From assembly GCA_021784975.1 (NCBI GenBank), contig JAJYGU010000232.1, positions 1-5,902 of the forward strand: DNA of 5,902 nt, written 5' to 3'. The stretch comes from Planctomycetota bacterium (GTDB lineage Bacteria > Planctomycetota > Planctomycetia > Pirellulales > Thermoguttaceae). Position numbers and translations under genes: made by a program. Positions 1 through 5,708 of this stretch are shown in pieces (position 1 is the stretch's first letter; the number at the start of each line of letters is the position of its first letter). A model generated the notes under the pieces. That model saw only the letters and a program-made list of their open reading frames with translations, did no database searches and was not told where the DNA came from.

Positions 1-1
1 C

Positions 2-1066
2 GTCGTCTCGCCGCGGTACCACTGGGAGATGCTCAACCAGAACAAGCCCAAATTGCCGCCGGCCAAGGAGCATCCCTACTGTGCCACCACCGCCCGCAAT
101 GCCACCCTGGAGATTCACCGCAGCCCGGTTTCGGCCACGGCCCTCTTCAAGGCCGCGCCCCAGGGGGCGATTCCCGATGCCACCCAGTTGCAAGTGACGC
201 TTTACGCGGGACTGCCCTGGCTGGACCTGAAATGGACCATACCCCACAAGACGCCCGATCCTTGGCCCGAGGCCGGCTGGCTCTGCTTCCCGATTCGCGG
301 CGACGATCCGACGTTTCAGTTGGCGCGGCTAGGGAGCATCGTGAACCCGGCCACCGATTTGCTGCCCGGCACGAACCACGAAGTGTTCTGTCTCAACGGC
401 GGTCTGTTGGTCAACGGGGCCGACGGCGGCCGCACCGGCATCTGCCCCATCGATCCCCAATTGGTGAGCCTGGAGCACCCCGGCCTGTGGCGCTATTCGC
501 GGGATTTTGTGGCCCACAAGCCGGACGTGTTCGTCATGCTCTTTAACAACGTTTACTCGACCAACTTTGCCCAATGGATCGACGGCCGTTGGTCGTCGCG
601 GGTCCGTCTCTGGGTGCCCGGCAAGGGCCAATCCAATCCGACGTCGTTGATCGGCAGCTCATGGGAAGCCCGCCTGCCGTGCCTGGCGGCAGTATCGGAT
701 GCACCGGCGGGCAAGCTGCCGCCGGCCGCCGCCGGACTGACCGTTACCCGGAATACCGACGCGGCGGCCCAGCCCTCCGCCCCCGCCGCGAAGGCCCGAC
801 TGCCCCGCGGATTGCTCGTCACCGCCTTCGGCCCCAATCCTTACGGCGCGGGAACGCTCTTGCGGTTGTGGGAGCAAGCCGGCAACTCAGGCAGGTACAC
901 GGTCCAACTGCCCGCCGGAATGAAAGCGGCGGTGGCCCAGCCTTGCGATCTGCGGAGCCAGCCGACCGGACCTCCGCTACCGATCTCCAGCCAAGGAACG
1001 TTTGAAGCGAAGGTCAAGGCGATGGCACCGGTGAGTTTCCTTCTGTCGGGAGCGGGAAATTCATGA
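2..1066 (+). CDS. GH38/DUF5054-like glycoside hydrolase-related protein, C-terminal part (5' truncated)
   Basis: The frame is open from base 2 to the TGA at 1064-1066 (354 codons visible). The first Met at base 29 is probably internal, because the frame continues upstream without a stop and no ribosome binding site precedes it. The visible part lacks a signal peptide, membrane segment or catalytic domain. It looks like the C-terminal beta-sandwich region of GH38 / DUF5054-type alpha-mannosidase-like proteins. The clues are a WTIPHKTPDPWPEAGW segment, a VMLFNNVYSTNFAQW segment followed by RVRLW, and a closing module with GTLLRLWEQAG and a terminal MAPVSFLL strand. In that family the N-terminal (beta/alpha)7 domain, which would lie outside the window, binds the metal and cleaves alpha-mannosides; none of those residues can be checked here. 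An Ala/Pro-rich stretch around 760-800 looks like a linker. The gene is separated from the next one by 214 bases of repeats and probably belongs to a different transcription unit. The family call comes from remembered motifs; an unrelated beta-rich planctomycete protein is possible. Confidence 0.6.
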   Translation, partial: VVSPRYHWEMLNQNKPKLPPAKEHPYCATTARNATLEIHRSPVSATALFKAAPQGAIPDATQLQVTLYAGLPWLDLKWTIPHKTPDPWPEAGWLCFPIRGDDPTFQLARLGSIVNPATDLLPGTNHEVFCLNGGLLVNGADGGRTGICPIDPQLVSLEHPGLWRYSRDFVAHKPDVFVMLFNNVYSTNFAQWIDGRWSSRVRLWVPGKGQSNPTSLIGSSWEARLPCLAAVSDAPAGKLPPAAAGLTVTRNTDAAAQPSAPAAKARLPRGLLVTAFGPNPYGAGTLLRLWEQAGNSGRYTVQLPAGMKAAVAQPCDLRSQPTGPPLPISSQGTFEAKVKAMAPVSFLLSGAGNS

Positions 1067-1097
1067 ATCGGCAGTAGCCGGGCGCCGCGTCACAATA

Positions 1098-1198
1098 AGC
1101 GGCCGTCCAAGAACAAGTTGGGGACTGTCCCAATTTTCGTCCGACGAAAATGGGACTGTCCCCTTGGCGAAAGTGGAAGTTATTAACGGACGGCCGCT
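1098..1198. repeat. Nested palindromic repeat (MITE/REP-like)
   Basis: An outer 11-bp perfect inverted repeat (AGCGGCCGTCC at 1098-1108, complement at 1188-1198) brackets a second, imperfect palindrome at 1120-1163. The inner arms are GGGGACTGTCCCA plus ATTTTCGTC on the left, and GACGAAAAT plus GGGACTGTCCCC on the right. They pair with one mismatch and one extra A, around a single central C at 1142. GGGACTGTCCC therefore occurs twice, and is itself nearly self-complementary. I recall similar GGGACTGTCC/ATTTTCG elements as dispersed repeats in planctomycete genomes, where they are often mis-annotated as short proteins. No gene is visible in this gap. The element could act as a bidirectional hairpin after the upstream gene, but there is no T-run, so I do not call it a terminator. 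Confidence 0.75.
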
Positions 1199-1212
1199 AA
1201 GTTGACGGAGTT

Positions 1213-1270
1213 TTGTGGTGCAGGCGTCCCGCCTGCGCCGCAAAATGCAGGCGGGACGCCTGCACCACAA
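1213..1270. repeat. Perfect 24-bp inverted repeat with 10-nt loop
   Basis: The left arm 1213-1236 and right arm 1247-1270 are exact reverse complements (24 of 24), separated by a 10-base loop at 1237-1246. The core is GCAGGCGTCCCGCCTGC on the left and its complement on the right. The arm resembles a common planctomycete dispersed repeat (recalled, not searched). Read as protein in the frame of the downstream hydrolase, it gives an Arg/His-rich 22-residue extension that is not conserved hydrolase sequence. The last two bases of the right arm are also the first two bases of the AAGGGGAG ribosome binding site, so a hairpin in the mRNA would sit directly against the start of translation of the cyclase-family gene. 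Confidence 0.9.
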
Positions 1271-1276
1271 GGGGAG
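1269..1276 (+). promoter_or_regulatory. Ribosome binding site fixing the cyclase-family start
   Basis: AAGGGGAG lies 4 bases before the ATG at 1281. It supports 1281 as the true start rather than the in-frame GTG at 1215, whose extra 22 codons fall wholly within the inverted repeat and short flank and have no ribosome binding site of their own. No convincing sigma70 promoter was found upstream. Confidence 0.7.
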
Positions 1277-1280
1277 CCTT

Positions 1281-1931
1281 ATGCCCAAATTCGTGGATTT
1301 GTCGCATCCGTTGGCGCACGGGCAGCCGAACTTTCCCTTCGATCCCAAGATTTCCGTGCTGGTGCACAACACCGTGGCGTCGATCGGGTTCAACATCACG
1401 CAGATCAGCCTGTCGACGCACCAAGGCACGCATCTGGACGTGCCCTTTCACTTCTACGACGACGGCAAGACGCTCGATCAAGTGCCGCTGGAGCGATTTT
1501 ACGGCCCAGCGGTGTTGATCGACCTTGCACCCGGCGGGTATTTGCCGGCGAAAACGCCGATTACGATGGAAAGGTTTGCGCCCCATGCGGCCAAGTTTCA
1601 GCCGGGGGCCAAGGTGATCTATCGAACGGGCTGGGATCGCATGTTCGGCACGCCCGCCAGCTTCTCCGAGCTGCCATCGTTGACATTGGAGGCCGCGCAG
1701 TGGATTGCGGATCGGCGCATCGGCCTGCTCGGCATGGACACGCTGACGCCTAGCGCCGATTGGAAGGACGTTCATCTGACCCTGTTGAAACCAGGCGTGG
1801 AAATCATTATCGTCGAAGGGTTGGCAAACCTGGACCGCTTGCCCGAGCGGTTCACCTTTGCGGGCTTTCCGTTGAACGTCCAGGGCCGCGACGGCTCGCC
1901 GATTCGGGCGGTCGGGATCGTTGAAGATTGA
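1281..1931 (+). CDS. Cyclase-family metal-dependent hydrolase (kynurenine formamidase-like)
   Basis: This 216-residue protein belongs to the cyclase / kynurenine formamidase family (PF04199), whose members hydrolyse amide or lactam-type bonds using bound divalent metal, for example N-formylkynurenine or isatin. The length is normal for the family. The N-terminus has the usual VDLSHPL segment (residues 5-11). The signature H47-Q-G-T-H51-L-D53-V-P-F-H57-F is intact and provides the expected metal ligands. The second half has GMDTLTPS (152-158), then H165 and E179-G-L-A-N183-L, the usual places of the catalytic His and a further acidic ligand. No signal peptide or membrane segment is seen, so it is probably cytoplasmic. 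The start is chosen from the ribosome binding site and from where family similarity begins. It is the first gene of a likely operon with an SDR 60 bases downstream and a molybdenum hydroxylase after that. Nearby genes do not include other kynurenine pathway enzymes, so I do not assign kynB; a lactam, lactone or formamide substrate linked to the hydroxylase is an inference. Confidence 0.9.
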   Translation: MPKFVDLSHPLAHGQPNFPFDPKISVLVHNTVASIGFNITQISLSTHQGTHLDVPFHFYDDGKTLDQVPLERFYGPAVLIDLAPGGYLPAKTPITMERFAPHAAKFQPGAKVIYRTGWDRMFGTPASFSELPSLTLEAAQWIADRRIGLLGMDTLTPSADWKDVHLTLLKPGVEIIIVEGLANLDRLPERFTFAGFPLNVQGRDGSPIRAVGIVED

Positions 1932-1976
1932 GAGGATGTGCGATTCGGAAAACCCGGGGGAACAATCCGTCTTCAC

Positions 1977-1981
1977 AGGAG
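1977..1981 (+). promoter_or_regulatory. Ribosome binding site fixing the SDR start
   Basis: AGGAG ends 10 bases before the ATG at 1992. This favours 1992 over the in-frame ATG at 1938, which would add 18 residues that do not resemble an SDR N-terminus; the Rossmann strand begins only 7 residues after the 1992 start, as is usual. Confidence 0.7.
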
Positions 1982-1991
1982 ATATTGGTTC

Positions 1992-2789
1992 ATGCGCGGA
2001 CTCAAGGGCAAGGTAGCGATTGTCACCGGCGGAGCGACCGGCATCGGGCGGGCAATCATGGAACGCCTTTGCCTGGAAGGCGTGGCTGTCACCTTCAGCG
2101 GCATCAGCGACGGCGGCACGTCCACCGAGCAGCAGTGCATGAAGCGCGGCTACCCTGTGCAGTTCGTTCGCGGCGACATGGCCGAAGAGGCGTTCTGCAA
2201 GCGGCTTGCCGATGCCGCCGTGGCCAGGTGGGGCAAGATCAACTACTTGGTCAACAACGCCTTCTCGTTCATCGCCAAGGGGATCGACGCGACCCGCGCG
2301 GAGTGGCTGCGGAGCATGTCGGTCGGGCCGATGGGCTATGCGACGATGGCTCAATATGTGGTCCCGGCGATGCGCCGCGAGGGCGGCGGGGCCATCGTCA
2401 ACCTGTCGAGCATCTCCGCACACATCGCCCAGCCCAATCGTTGGACCTATAATGCCGCCAAAGGGGCCGTGAACCAACTGACCCGCTGCATGGCCCTGGA
2501 TCTGTCGGCCGACAACATCCGCGTCAACACCCTCAGCCCCGGCTGGATCTGGACCCGCGAGGTGGACAAGGCGGCCGGCAATGACCGGTCCAAGTGGGGG
2601 CCAGTTTGGGGGAAATTTCACATGCTTCGCCGGCTCGGCGAGGTCGAGGAGTGCGCCGGGCCCGCCGCCTTCCTGCTCAGCGACGACGCCAGCTTCATTA
2701 CCGCCGCCGAGATCATGGTCGATGGCGGGTACCACGGCATGGGCTCGGAAGGACTGGGCGAGGTATCGAGTTTCGCCGGATCGAACTGA
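1992..2789 (+). CDS. Short-chain dehydrogenase/reductase (SDR), classical type
   Basis: This 265-residue protein is an NAD(P)-dependent oxidoreductase of the classical SDR family; the substrate is probably an alcohol or ketone but is not known. The cofactor-binding TGGATGIG (12-19) and the VNNA motif (87-90) are present. The active site has S140, Y153 and K157 in the standard S-x12-Y-x3-K spacing (NLSSIS, then YNAAK). RVNTLSPGW and the C-terminal FLLSDDASFITAAEIMVDGG are typical of the FabG-like group, and the SPGW segment replaces the commoner SPG followed by a small residue. One oddity: the Asn that completes the catalytic tetrad in most classical SDRs, expected near residue 112 in the WLRSMSVGPMG segment, aligns with Gly. 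No export signal is seen, so it is probably cytoplasmic. It ends 12 bases before the next gene, which implies cotranscription with the molybdenum hydroxylase subunits, and follows the cyclase-family gene by 60 bases. It could act on the hydroxylase's substrate or product, but that is inferred from position only. Confidence 0.92.
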   Translation: MRGLKGKVAIVTGGATGIGRAIMERLCLEGVAVTFSGISDGGTSTEQQCMKRGYPVQFVRGDMAEEAFCKRLADAAVARWGKINYLVNNAFSFIAKGIDATRAEWLRSMSVGPMGYATMAQYVVPAMRREGGGAIVNLSSISAHIAQPNRWTYNAAKGAVNQLTRCMALDLSADNIRVNTLSPGWIWTREVDKAAGNDRSKWGPVWGKFHMLRRLGEVEECAGPAAFLLSDDASFITAAEIMVDGGYHGMGSEGLGEVSSFAGSN

Positions 2790-2801
2790 CGGAGTGCGAT
2801 C

Positions 2802-3269
2802 GTGAACCAGACTATTCGTTTGACCGTGAATGGTGAACGCAAGATTGTTACCACCGACGGCGATCGCCCGCTGTTGGACGTGCTCCGCGAGGATCTGAAC
2901 CTCACTGGCACCAAATACGGCTGCGGCGAGGGGCGCTGCGGCGCCTGTACCGTGCTAATCGACGGCAAGCGGGCCCACGCCTGTTTGACGCCGGTGGCGG
3001 CCGCCGAAGGAAAGGCAATCACCACCATCGAAGGACTCGCCAAGGACGGCACATTGCATCCGGTGCAGGAGGCCTTCCTGGCGGAGGAGGCCCTGCAGTG
3101 CGGTTATTGCACGCCGGGCATGATCCTGGCCACCGTGGCCCTGCTGGACGTGCATCCGCACCCGACCGACCAACAGATCCTGGAGTGGATGGACGGGAAT
3201 CTTTGCCGTTGCAACGGCTACACCCAAATCCTCCGCGCAGTGCGACGTGCCGCCGGGTGGCATGGGTAA
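2802..3269 (+). CDS. (2Fe-2S)-binding small subunit of a molybdenum hydroxylase (IorA/CoxS type)
   Basis: This 155-residue protein carries two [2Fe-2S] clusters and passes electrons from the molybdenum cofactor of its partner large subunit. The N-terminal plant-type ferredoxin domain has C41-x4-C46-x2-C49-x11-C61. The C-terminal alpha-helical domain has Q99-C100-G-Y-C103 and C135-R-C137, so all eight ligand cysteines are present, and Q99 is the position that contacts the pterin cofactor in this family. The length is normal. The start is GTG at 2802 with GGAG at 2791-2794, 7 bases before it, and it lies 12 bases after the SDR stop. No signal peptide is present, so it is presumably exported only as a complex with the Tat-bearing large subunit 105 bases downstream. 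The last codons (Gly-Trp-His-Gly) and the TAA stop lie inside a palindromic repeat, so the native C-terminus may have been altered by insertion of the repeat; the residues lost would lie after the conserved domain. No FAD-binding subunit accompanies it. Confidence 0.95.
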   Translation: MNQTIRLTVNGERKIVTTDGDRPLLDVLREDLNLTGTKYGCGEGRCGACTVLIDGKRAHACLTPVAAAEGKAITTIEGLAKDGTLHPVQEAFLAEEALQCGYCTPGMILATVALLDVHPHPTDQQILEWMDGNLCRCNGYTQILRAVRRAAGWHG

Positions 3270-3333
3270 GCAAAGCTTACCCGTGGCAAAAGCACCCATA
3301 GCCACGGGTAAACTACGTTTAGCCATGCCACCC
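3255..3333. repeat. Double-hairpin palindromic repeat (REP-pair-like)
   Basis: Outer arms GGGTGGCATGG (3255-3265) and CCATGCCACCC (3323-3333) are exact complements. Inside are two hairpins. The first is GGGTAAGC (3264-3271), AAA loop, GCTTACCC (3275-3282), a perfect 8-bp stem that weakly extends to CATG/CGTG. The second is GGGTAAAC (3306-3313), TAC loop, GTTTAGCC (3317-3324), with one mismatch. The two hairpins are inverted near-copies of each other: AGCTTACCCGTGGC at 3274-3287 matches the complement of 3301-3314 at 13 of 14 bases. This two-headed arrangement resembles bacterial REP pairs (BIMEs). It overlaps the last 15 bases of the 2Fe-2S gene including its TAA and fills most of the gap to the large-subunit gene. 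No T-run follows, so read-through into the next gene is expected, with possible effects on mRNA stability. Confidence 0.88.
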
Positions 3334-3374
3334 AGCCAGAGTGAAAGGGAATTGGGAATTGTAAGGAATCGATC

Positions 3375-5588
3375 ATGGACACCGACTTTCAGTTTCTGGA
3401 AAGGATCGAGCCGGAGCCGTGGGAAGGGGCCCAAGCCGACCAAGATGGCTCCGGCTTGAGTCGGCGGGAGTTCGCGGGGATCCTTGGGGCCGGGCTATTG
3501 CTGACGGTGGCCGGCGACGTCGCCCTTGCACAGCGCCGCGGGGGCCGAGGTTTCGGCAGAGGCGGCGGTCCCTCGAATATCGCCGCCCGCATTCATTTCG
3601 GCAGCGACGGCACGATTACCGTGATGACCGGGAAGATCGAACTGGGGCAAGGCGCTCGGACAGAATTGACTCAAGCCGCCGCAGAAGAGCTCCGGGTGGC
3701 GGCGGAGCAAATCCACCTGATCATGGCCGATACGGCCCTGGTGCCCAACGACGGGCTCACCGCCGGCAGCGGCACGACTCCGCGGACGGTGCCGGCCATT
3801 CGCAGAGCCGCCGCCGCAGCCCGCAAGGTCTTGATCGGCCTGGCCTGCAAGGGTTGGCAGGTGGAACCTGACACGGTGAGCGTCAAAGACGGAGTCGTCA
3901 CCCACAAGCCCACGAACCGCCGCGTCACTTACGCCCAGCTAGCGCAAAACAGCGAGCTCGCCAAGCAATTTGCTCAGACGATCCCATCCGAAATCGCCTT
4001 GACGCCGGTCAGCCAATGGAAGGTGATGGGGACCTCGCTGCCACGGCCCAATCGGCGCGAGATCGTCACCGGAGCGCATCGTTACGCCTTTGACATCGTG
4101 CGTCCCGGAATGTTTTATGGGAAGGTCTTGCGGCCGCCCAGCTACGGCGCCACGCTGAAGGCGATTGACCTTGCTCCGGCCAAAGCCATACCGGGAGTGG
4201 TGGTGGTGCATGAGGGAGCGTTGGTAGGCTGCGCCGCACCGACCTCGTGGTTGGCTCAGCAGGCGATGTCGGCCCTCGCCAAGACGGCCACCTGGGAGAC
4301 TGTGCCGCAGATTTCCAGCAAGCAGTTGTACCGCCATTTGAAGGAGCACGCCCGATCGCATCGCGGCCCAGGGCGCGGTTCAGCGGCGGTTGCCGACACG
4401 GTTGCCGCGAGCGCGCCCCCCGACGGCGCGGAGACGGTCCTTGCGCATGACTACGAGATCGCCTACCTTCAGCACGCCCCGATGGAGCCGCGGGCCGGCG
4501 TGGCCGAGTGGAAAGACGGCAGCCTGACCGTTTGGGCGTGCACCGCCAATCCGTTCGGCGTCCGCGGCGCGCTAGCCGGCGCCTTGGAATTGCCGGCCGA
4601 TCGCGTCCGCGTCATCGTGCCGGACGTGGGCGGGGCGTTCGGCGGCAAACACACGGGCGAGGCCGCCCTCGAGGCGGCCCGGCTGGCCCGCGCCGCCGGC
4701 CGGCCGGTGGCCGTCCGCTGGACGCGGCAAGAGGAGTTCACCTGGGCCTACTTCCGCCCCGCCGGAGTGATCGAGATGCGCGGGGTGTTGGATGCCCAGC
4801 GGTTCCTCACTTCCTGGCAGCAAATCAACATCAATTCCGGCGGATCCGCGGTGGACACGCCGTATGAGGTTGGCCAGAAGACCTGCCGAAGCATCAAGAG
4901 CGCCTCGCCGCTGCGTCAGGGCTCCTACCGCGCCCTGGCGGCCACGGCCAATAATTTTGCGAGAGAATCGTTTATGGACGAACTGGCCCATGCGGCCGGG
5001 GCCGATCCGCTGGCCTTTCGGCTGGTTCACTTGAAAAACGCCCGGCTGCGGGCAGTCCTGGAAATGGCCGCCGAGAAATTCCACTGGCAAGAGCATTGCA
5101 AGAATTCTTCGGCCAACATCGGCTATGGCCTGGCCTGCGGGACCGAAAAAGGCTCCTACGTGGCTGCCTGCGCGGAAGTAGCCGTTGACCGCGATGAGGG
5201 CAAGATCCACGTCCGGCGAATTTGCCAGGTCTTCGAGTGCGGGGCCATTCAGAATCTGGCCAACCTCCTCTCCCAGGTGCAGGGCTGCATTACTATGGGC
5301 TTGGGCGGCGCCCTGAGCGAAGAAATCCTGTTCGCCGACGGCGCGATCCTCAACGCCAGCTTCAATCACTACCACGTGCCGCGGTTCAAGGACGTGCCGG
5401 AATTGGAAATCCACTTGCTGAACCGGCCCGACCTGGCTTCGGCCGGCGCAGGAGAGACGCCGATCATCGCCGTCGCCCCGGCGGTGGCCAACGCCGTTTT
5501 TCATGCCAGCGGCGTTCGCATCCGCTCGATGCCGATCCGCGCCGCGGCCGCCATGATCCCCTCTCCCTCCGGAAGAGGGTTGGGGTGA
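3375..5588 (+). CDS. Molybdopterin-binding large subunit, xanthine dehydrogenase family (IorB type), Tat-exported
   Basis: This 737-residue catalytic subunit of a molybdenum hydroxylase (COG1529 type) inserts water-derived oxygen into a C-H bond of an aldehyde or N-heteroaromatic; the substrate is unknown. Start ATG 3375 follows TAAGGAA (3362-3368) at 6 bases. The N-terminus has a Tat signal: charged region, L-S-R30-R31-E-F, hydrophobic stretch GILGAGLLLTVAG, and a likely cleavage after A-L-A52. An Arg/Gly-rich linker follows (53-65). Further motifs in order: GKIELGQG (86-93), GGAFGGK (419-425), PLRQGSYRAL (512-521) and GAGETP with the expected catalytic E694. Overall order and the single-chain two-domain build match isoquinoline 1-oxidoreductase beta subunits rather than xanthine dehydrogenase XdhB. 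It pairs with the 2Fe-2S gene upstream, and XdhC lies downstream. The final residues PSPSGRGLG and the TGA come from a repeat, a likely non-native C-terminal tail. The family is certain; the isoquinoline substrate is not implied. Confidence 0.95.
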   Translation: MDTDFQFLERIEPEPWEGAQADQDGSGLSRREFAGILGAGLLLTVAGDVALAQRRGGRGFGRGGGPSNIAARIHFGSDGTITVMTGKIELGQGARTELTQAAAEELRVAAEQIHLIMADTALVPNDGLTAGSGTTPRTVPAIRRAAAAARKVLIGLACKGWQVEPDTVSVKDGVVTHKPTNRRVTYAQLAQNSELAKQFAQTIPSEIALTPVSQWKVMGTSLPRPNRREIVTGAHRYAFDIVRPGMFYGKVLRPPSYGATLKAIDLAPAKAIPGVVVVHEGALVGCAAPTSWLAQQAMSALAKTATWETVPQISSKQLYRHLKEHARSHRGPGRGSAAVADTVAASAPPDGAETVLAHDYEIAYLQHAPMEPRAGVAEWKDGSLTVWACTANPFGVRGALAGALELPADRVRVIVPDVGGAFGGKHTGEAALEAARLARAAGRPVAVRWTRQEEFTWAYFRPAGVIEMRGVLDAQRFLTSWQQININSGGSAVDTPYEVGQKTCRSIKSASPLRQGSYRALAATANNFARESFMDELAHAAGADPLAFRLVHLKNARLRAVLEMAAEKFHWQEHCKNSSANIGYGLACGTEKGSYVAACAEVAVDRDEGKIHVRRICQVFECGAIQNLANLLSQVQGCITMGLGGALSEEILFADGAILNASFNHYHVPRFKDVPELEIHLLNRPDLASAGAGETPIIAVAPAVANAVFHASGVRIRSMPIRAAAAMIPSPSGRGLG

Positions 5589-5592
5589 GGGG
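5558..5592. repeat. CCCTCTCCC/AGAGGG-type palindromic repeat at the 3' end of the large-subunit gene
   Basis: CCCTCT (5559-5564) and AGAGGG (5574-5579) can form a 6-bp stem over a 9-base loop, and CCCCTC (5558-5563) can alternatively pair with GAGGGG (5587-5592). The motif CCCCTCTCCC...AGAGGG...GGGGTGAGGGG is a dispersed repeat I recall from many GC-rich bacteria. It encodes the last ten codons of the molybdopterin subunit and its TGA (5586-5588). No T-run, so not called a terminator. Confidence 0.7.
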
Positions 5593-5644
5593 AAGGAAAG
5601 CCAAGGCGGAGTTCGGAGGGTGGAGGGCGGAAGGTCAGAACACG

Positions 5645-5670
5645 CCCCTCTCCCAAAGCAAGGGAGGAAG
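5645..5670. repeat. Possible second fragment of the CCCCTCTCCC repeat
   Basis: CCCCTCTCCC (5645-5654) repeats the first ten bases of the element at 5558, then AAAGCAA and GGGAGG follow. CTCCC (5650-5654) pairs with GGGAG (5662-5666). It lies in the 120-base gap before the XdhC gene, where no gene, promoter or terminator is recognisable. Short and low in complexity, so chance similarity is possible. Confidence 0.35.
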
Positions 5671-5708
5671 TCTTTCGAGCGCGATCTAAACGCGTTTGGC
5701 CTCAGGAA

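Noticed and set aside
1202..1230. TTGACG at 1202 as a -35 box for the operon
   Set aside because: No TATAAT-like sequence occurs at 16-18 bases; that position lies inside the inverted repeat arm. TATTAA at 1181 likewise lacks a partner at proper spacing.
1215..1280. GTG at 1215 as the start of the cyclase-family gene
   Set aside because: The extra 22 residues are read from an inverted repeat; the ATG at 1281 has a good ribosome binding site and matches where family similarity begins.
1061..1429. Minus-strand frame of 122 codons across the intergenic repeats
   Set aside because: Its translation (with GTVPFSSDENWDSPQ) is simply the palindromic repeat read as protein, a known type of spurious annotation.
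1938..1991. ATG at 1938 as the SDR start
   Set aside because: It adds 18 residues ahead of the Rossmann strand without family support; AGGAG precedes the ATG at 1992.
1197..2735. Long open frame on the minus strand (512 codons) opposite the hydrolase and SDR genes
   Set aside because: It lies opposite two genes with intact family motifs, its translation is rich in Arg, Gly and His with no recognisable domain, and long antisense frames are expected in GC-rich DNA.
3264..3282. GGGTAAGC-AAA-GCTTACCC hairpin as a rho-independent terminator
   Set aside because: It is followed by GTGGCAAAAG rather than a T-run, and it sits between two subunits of one enzyme.
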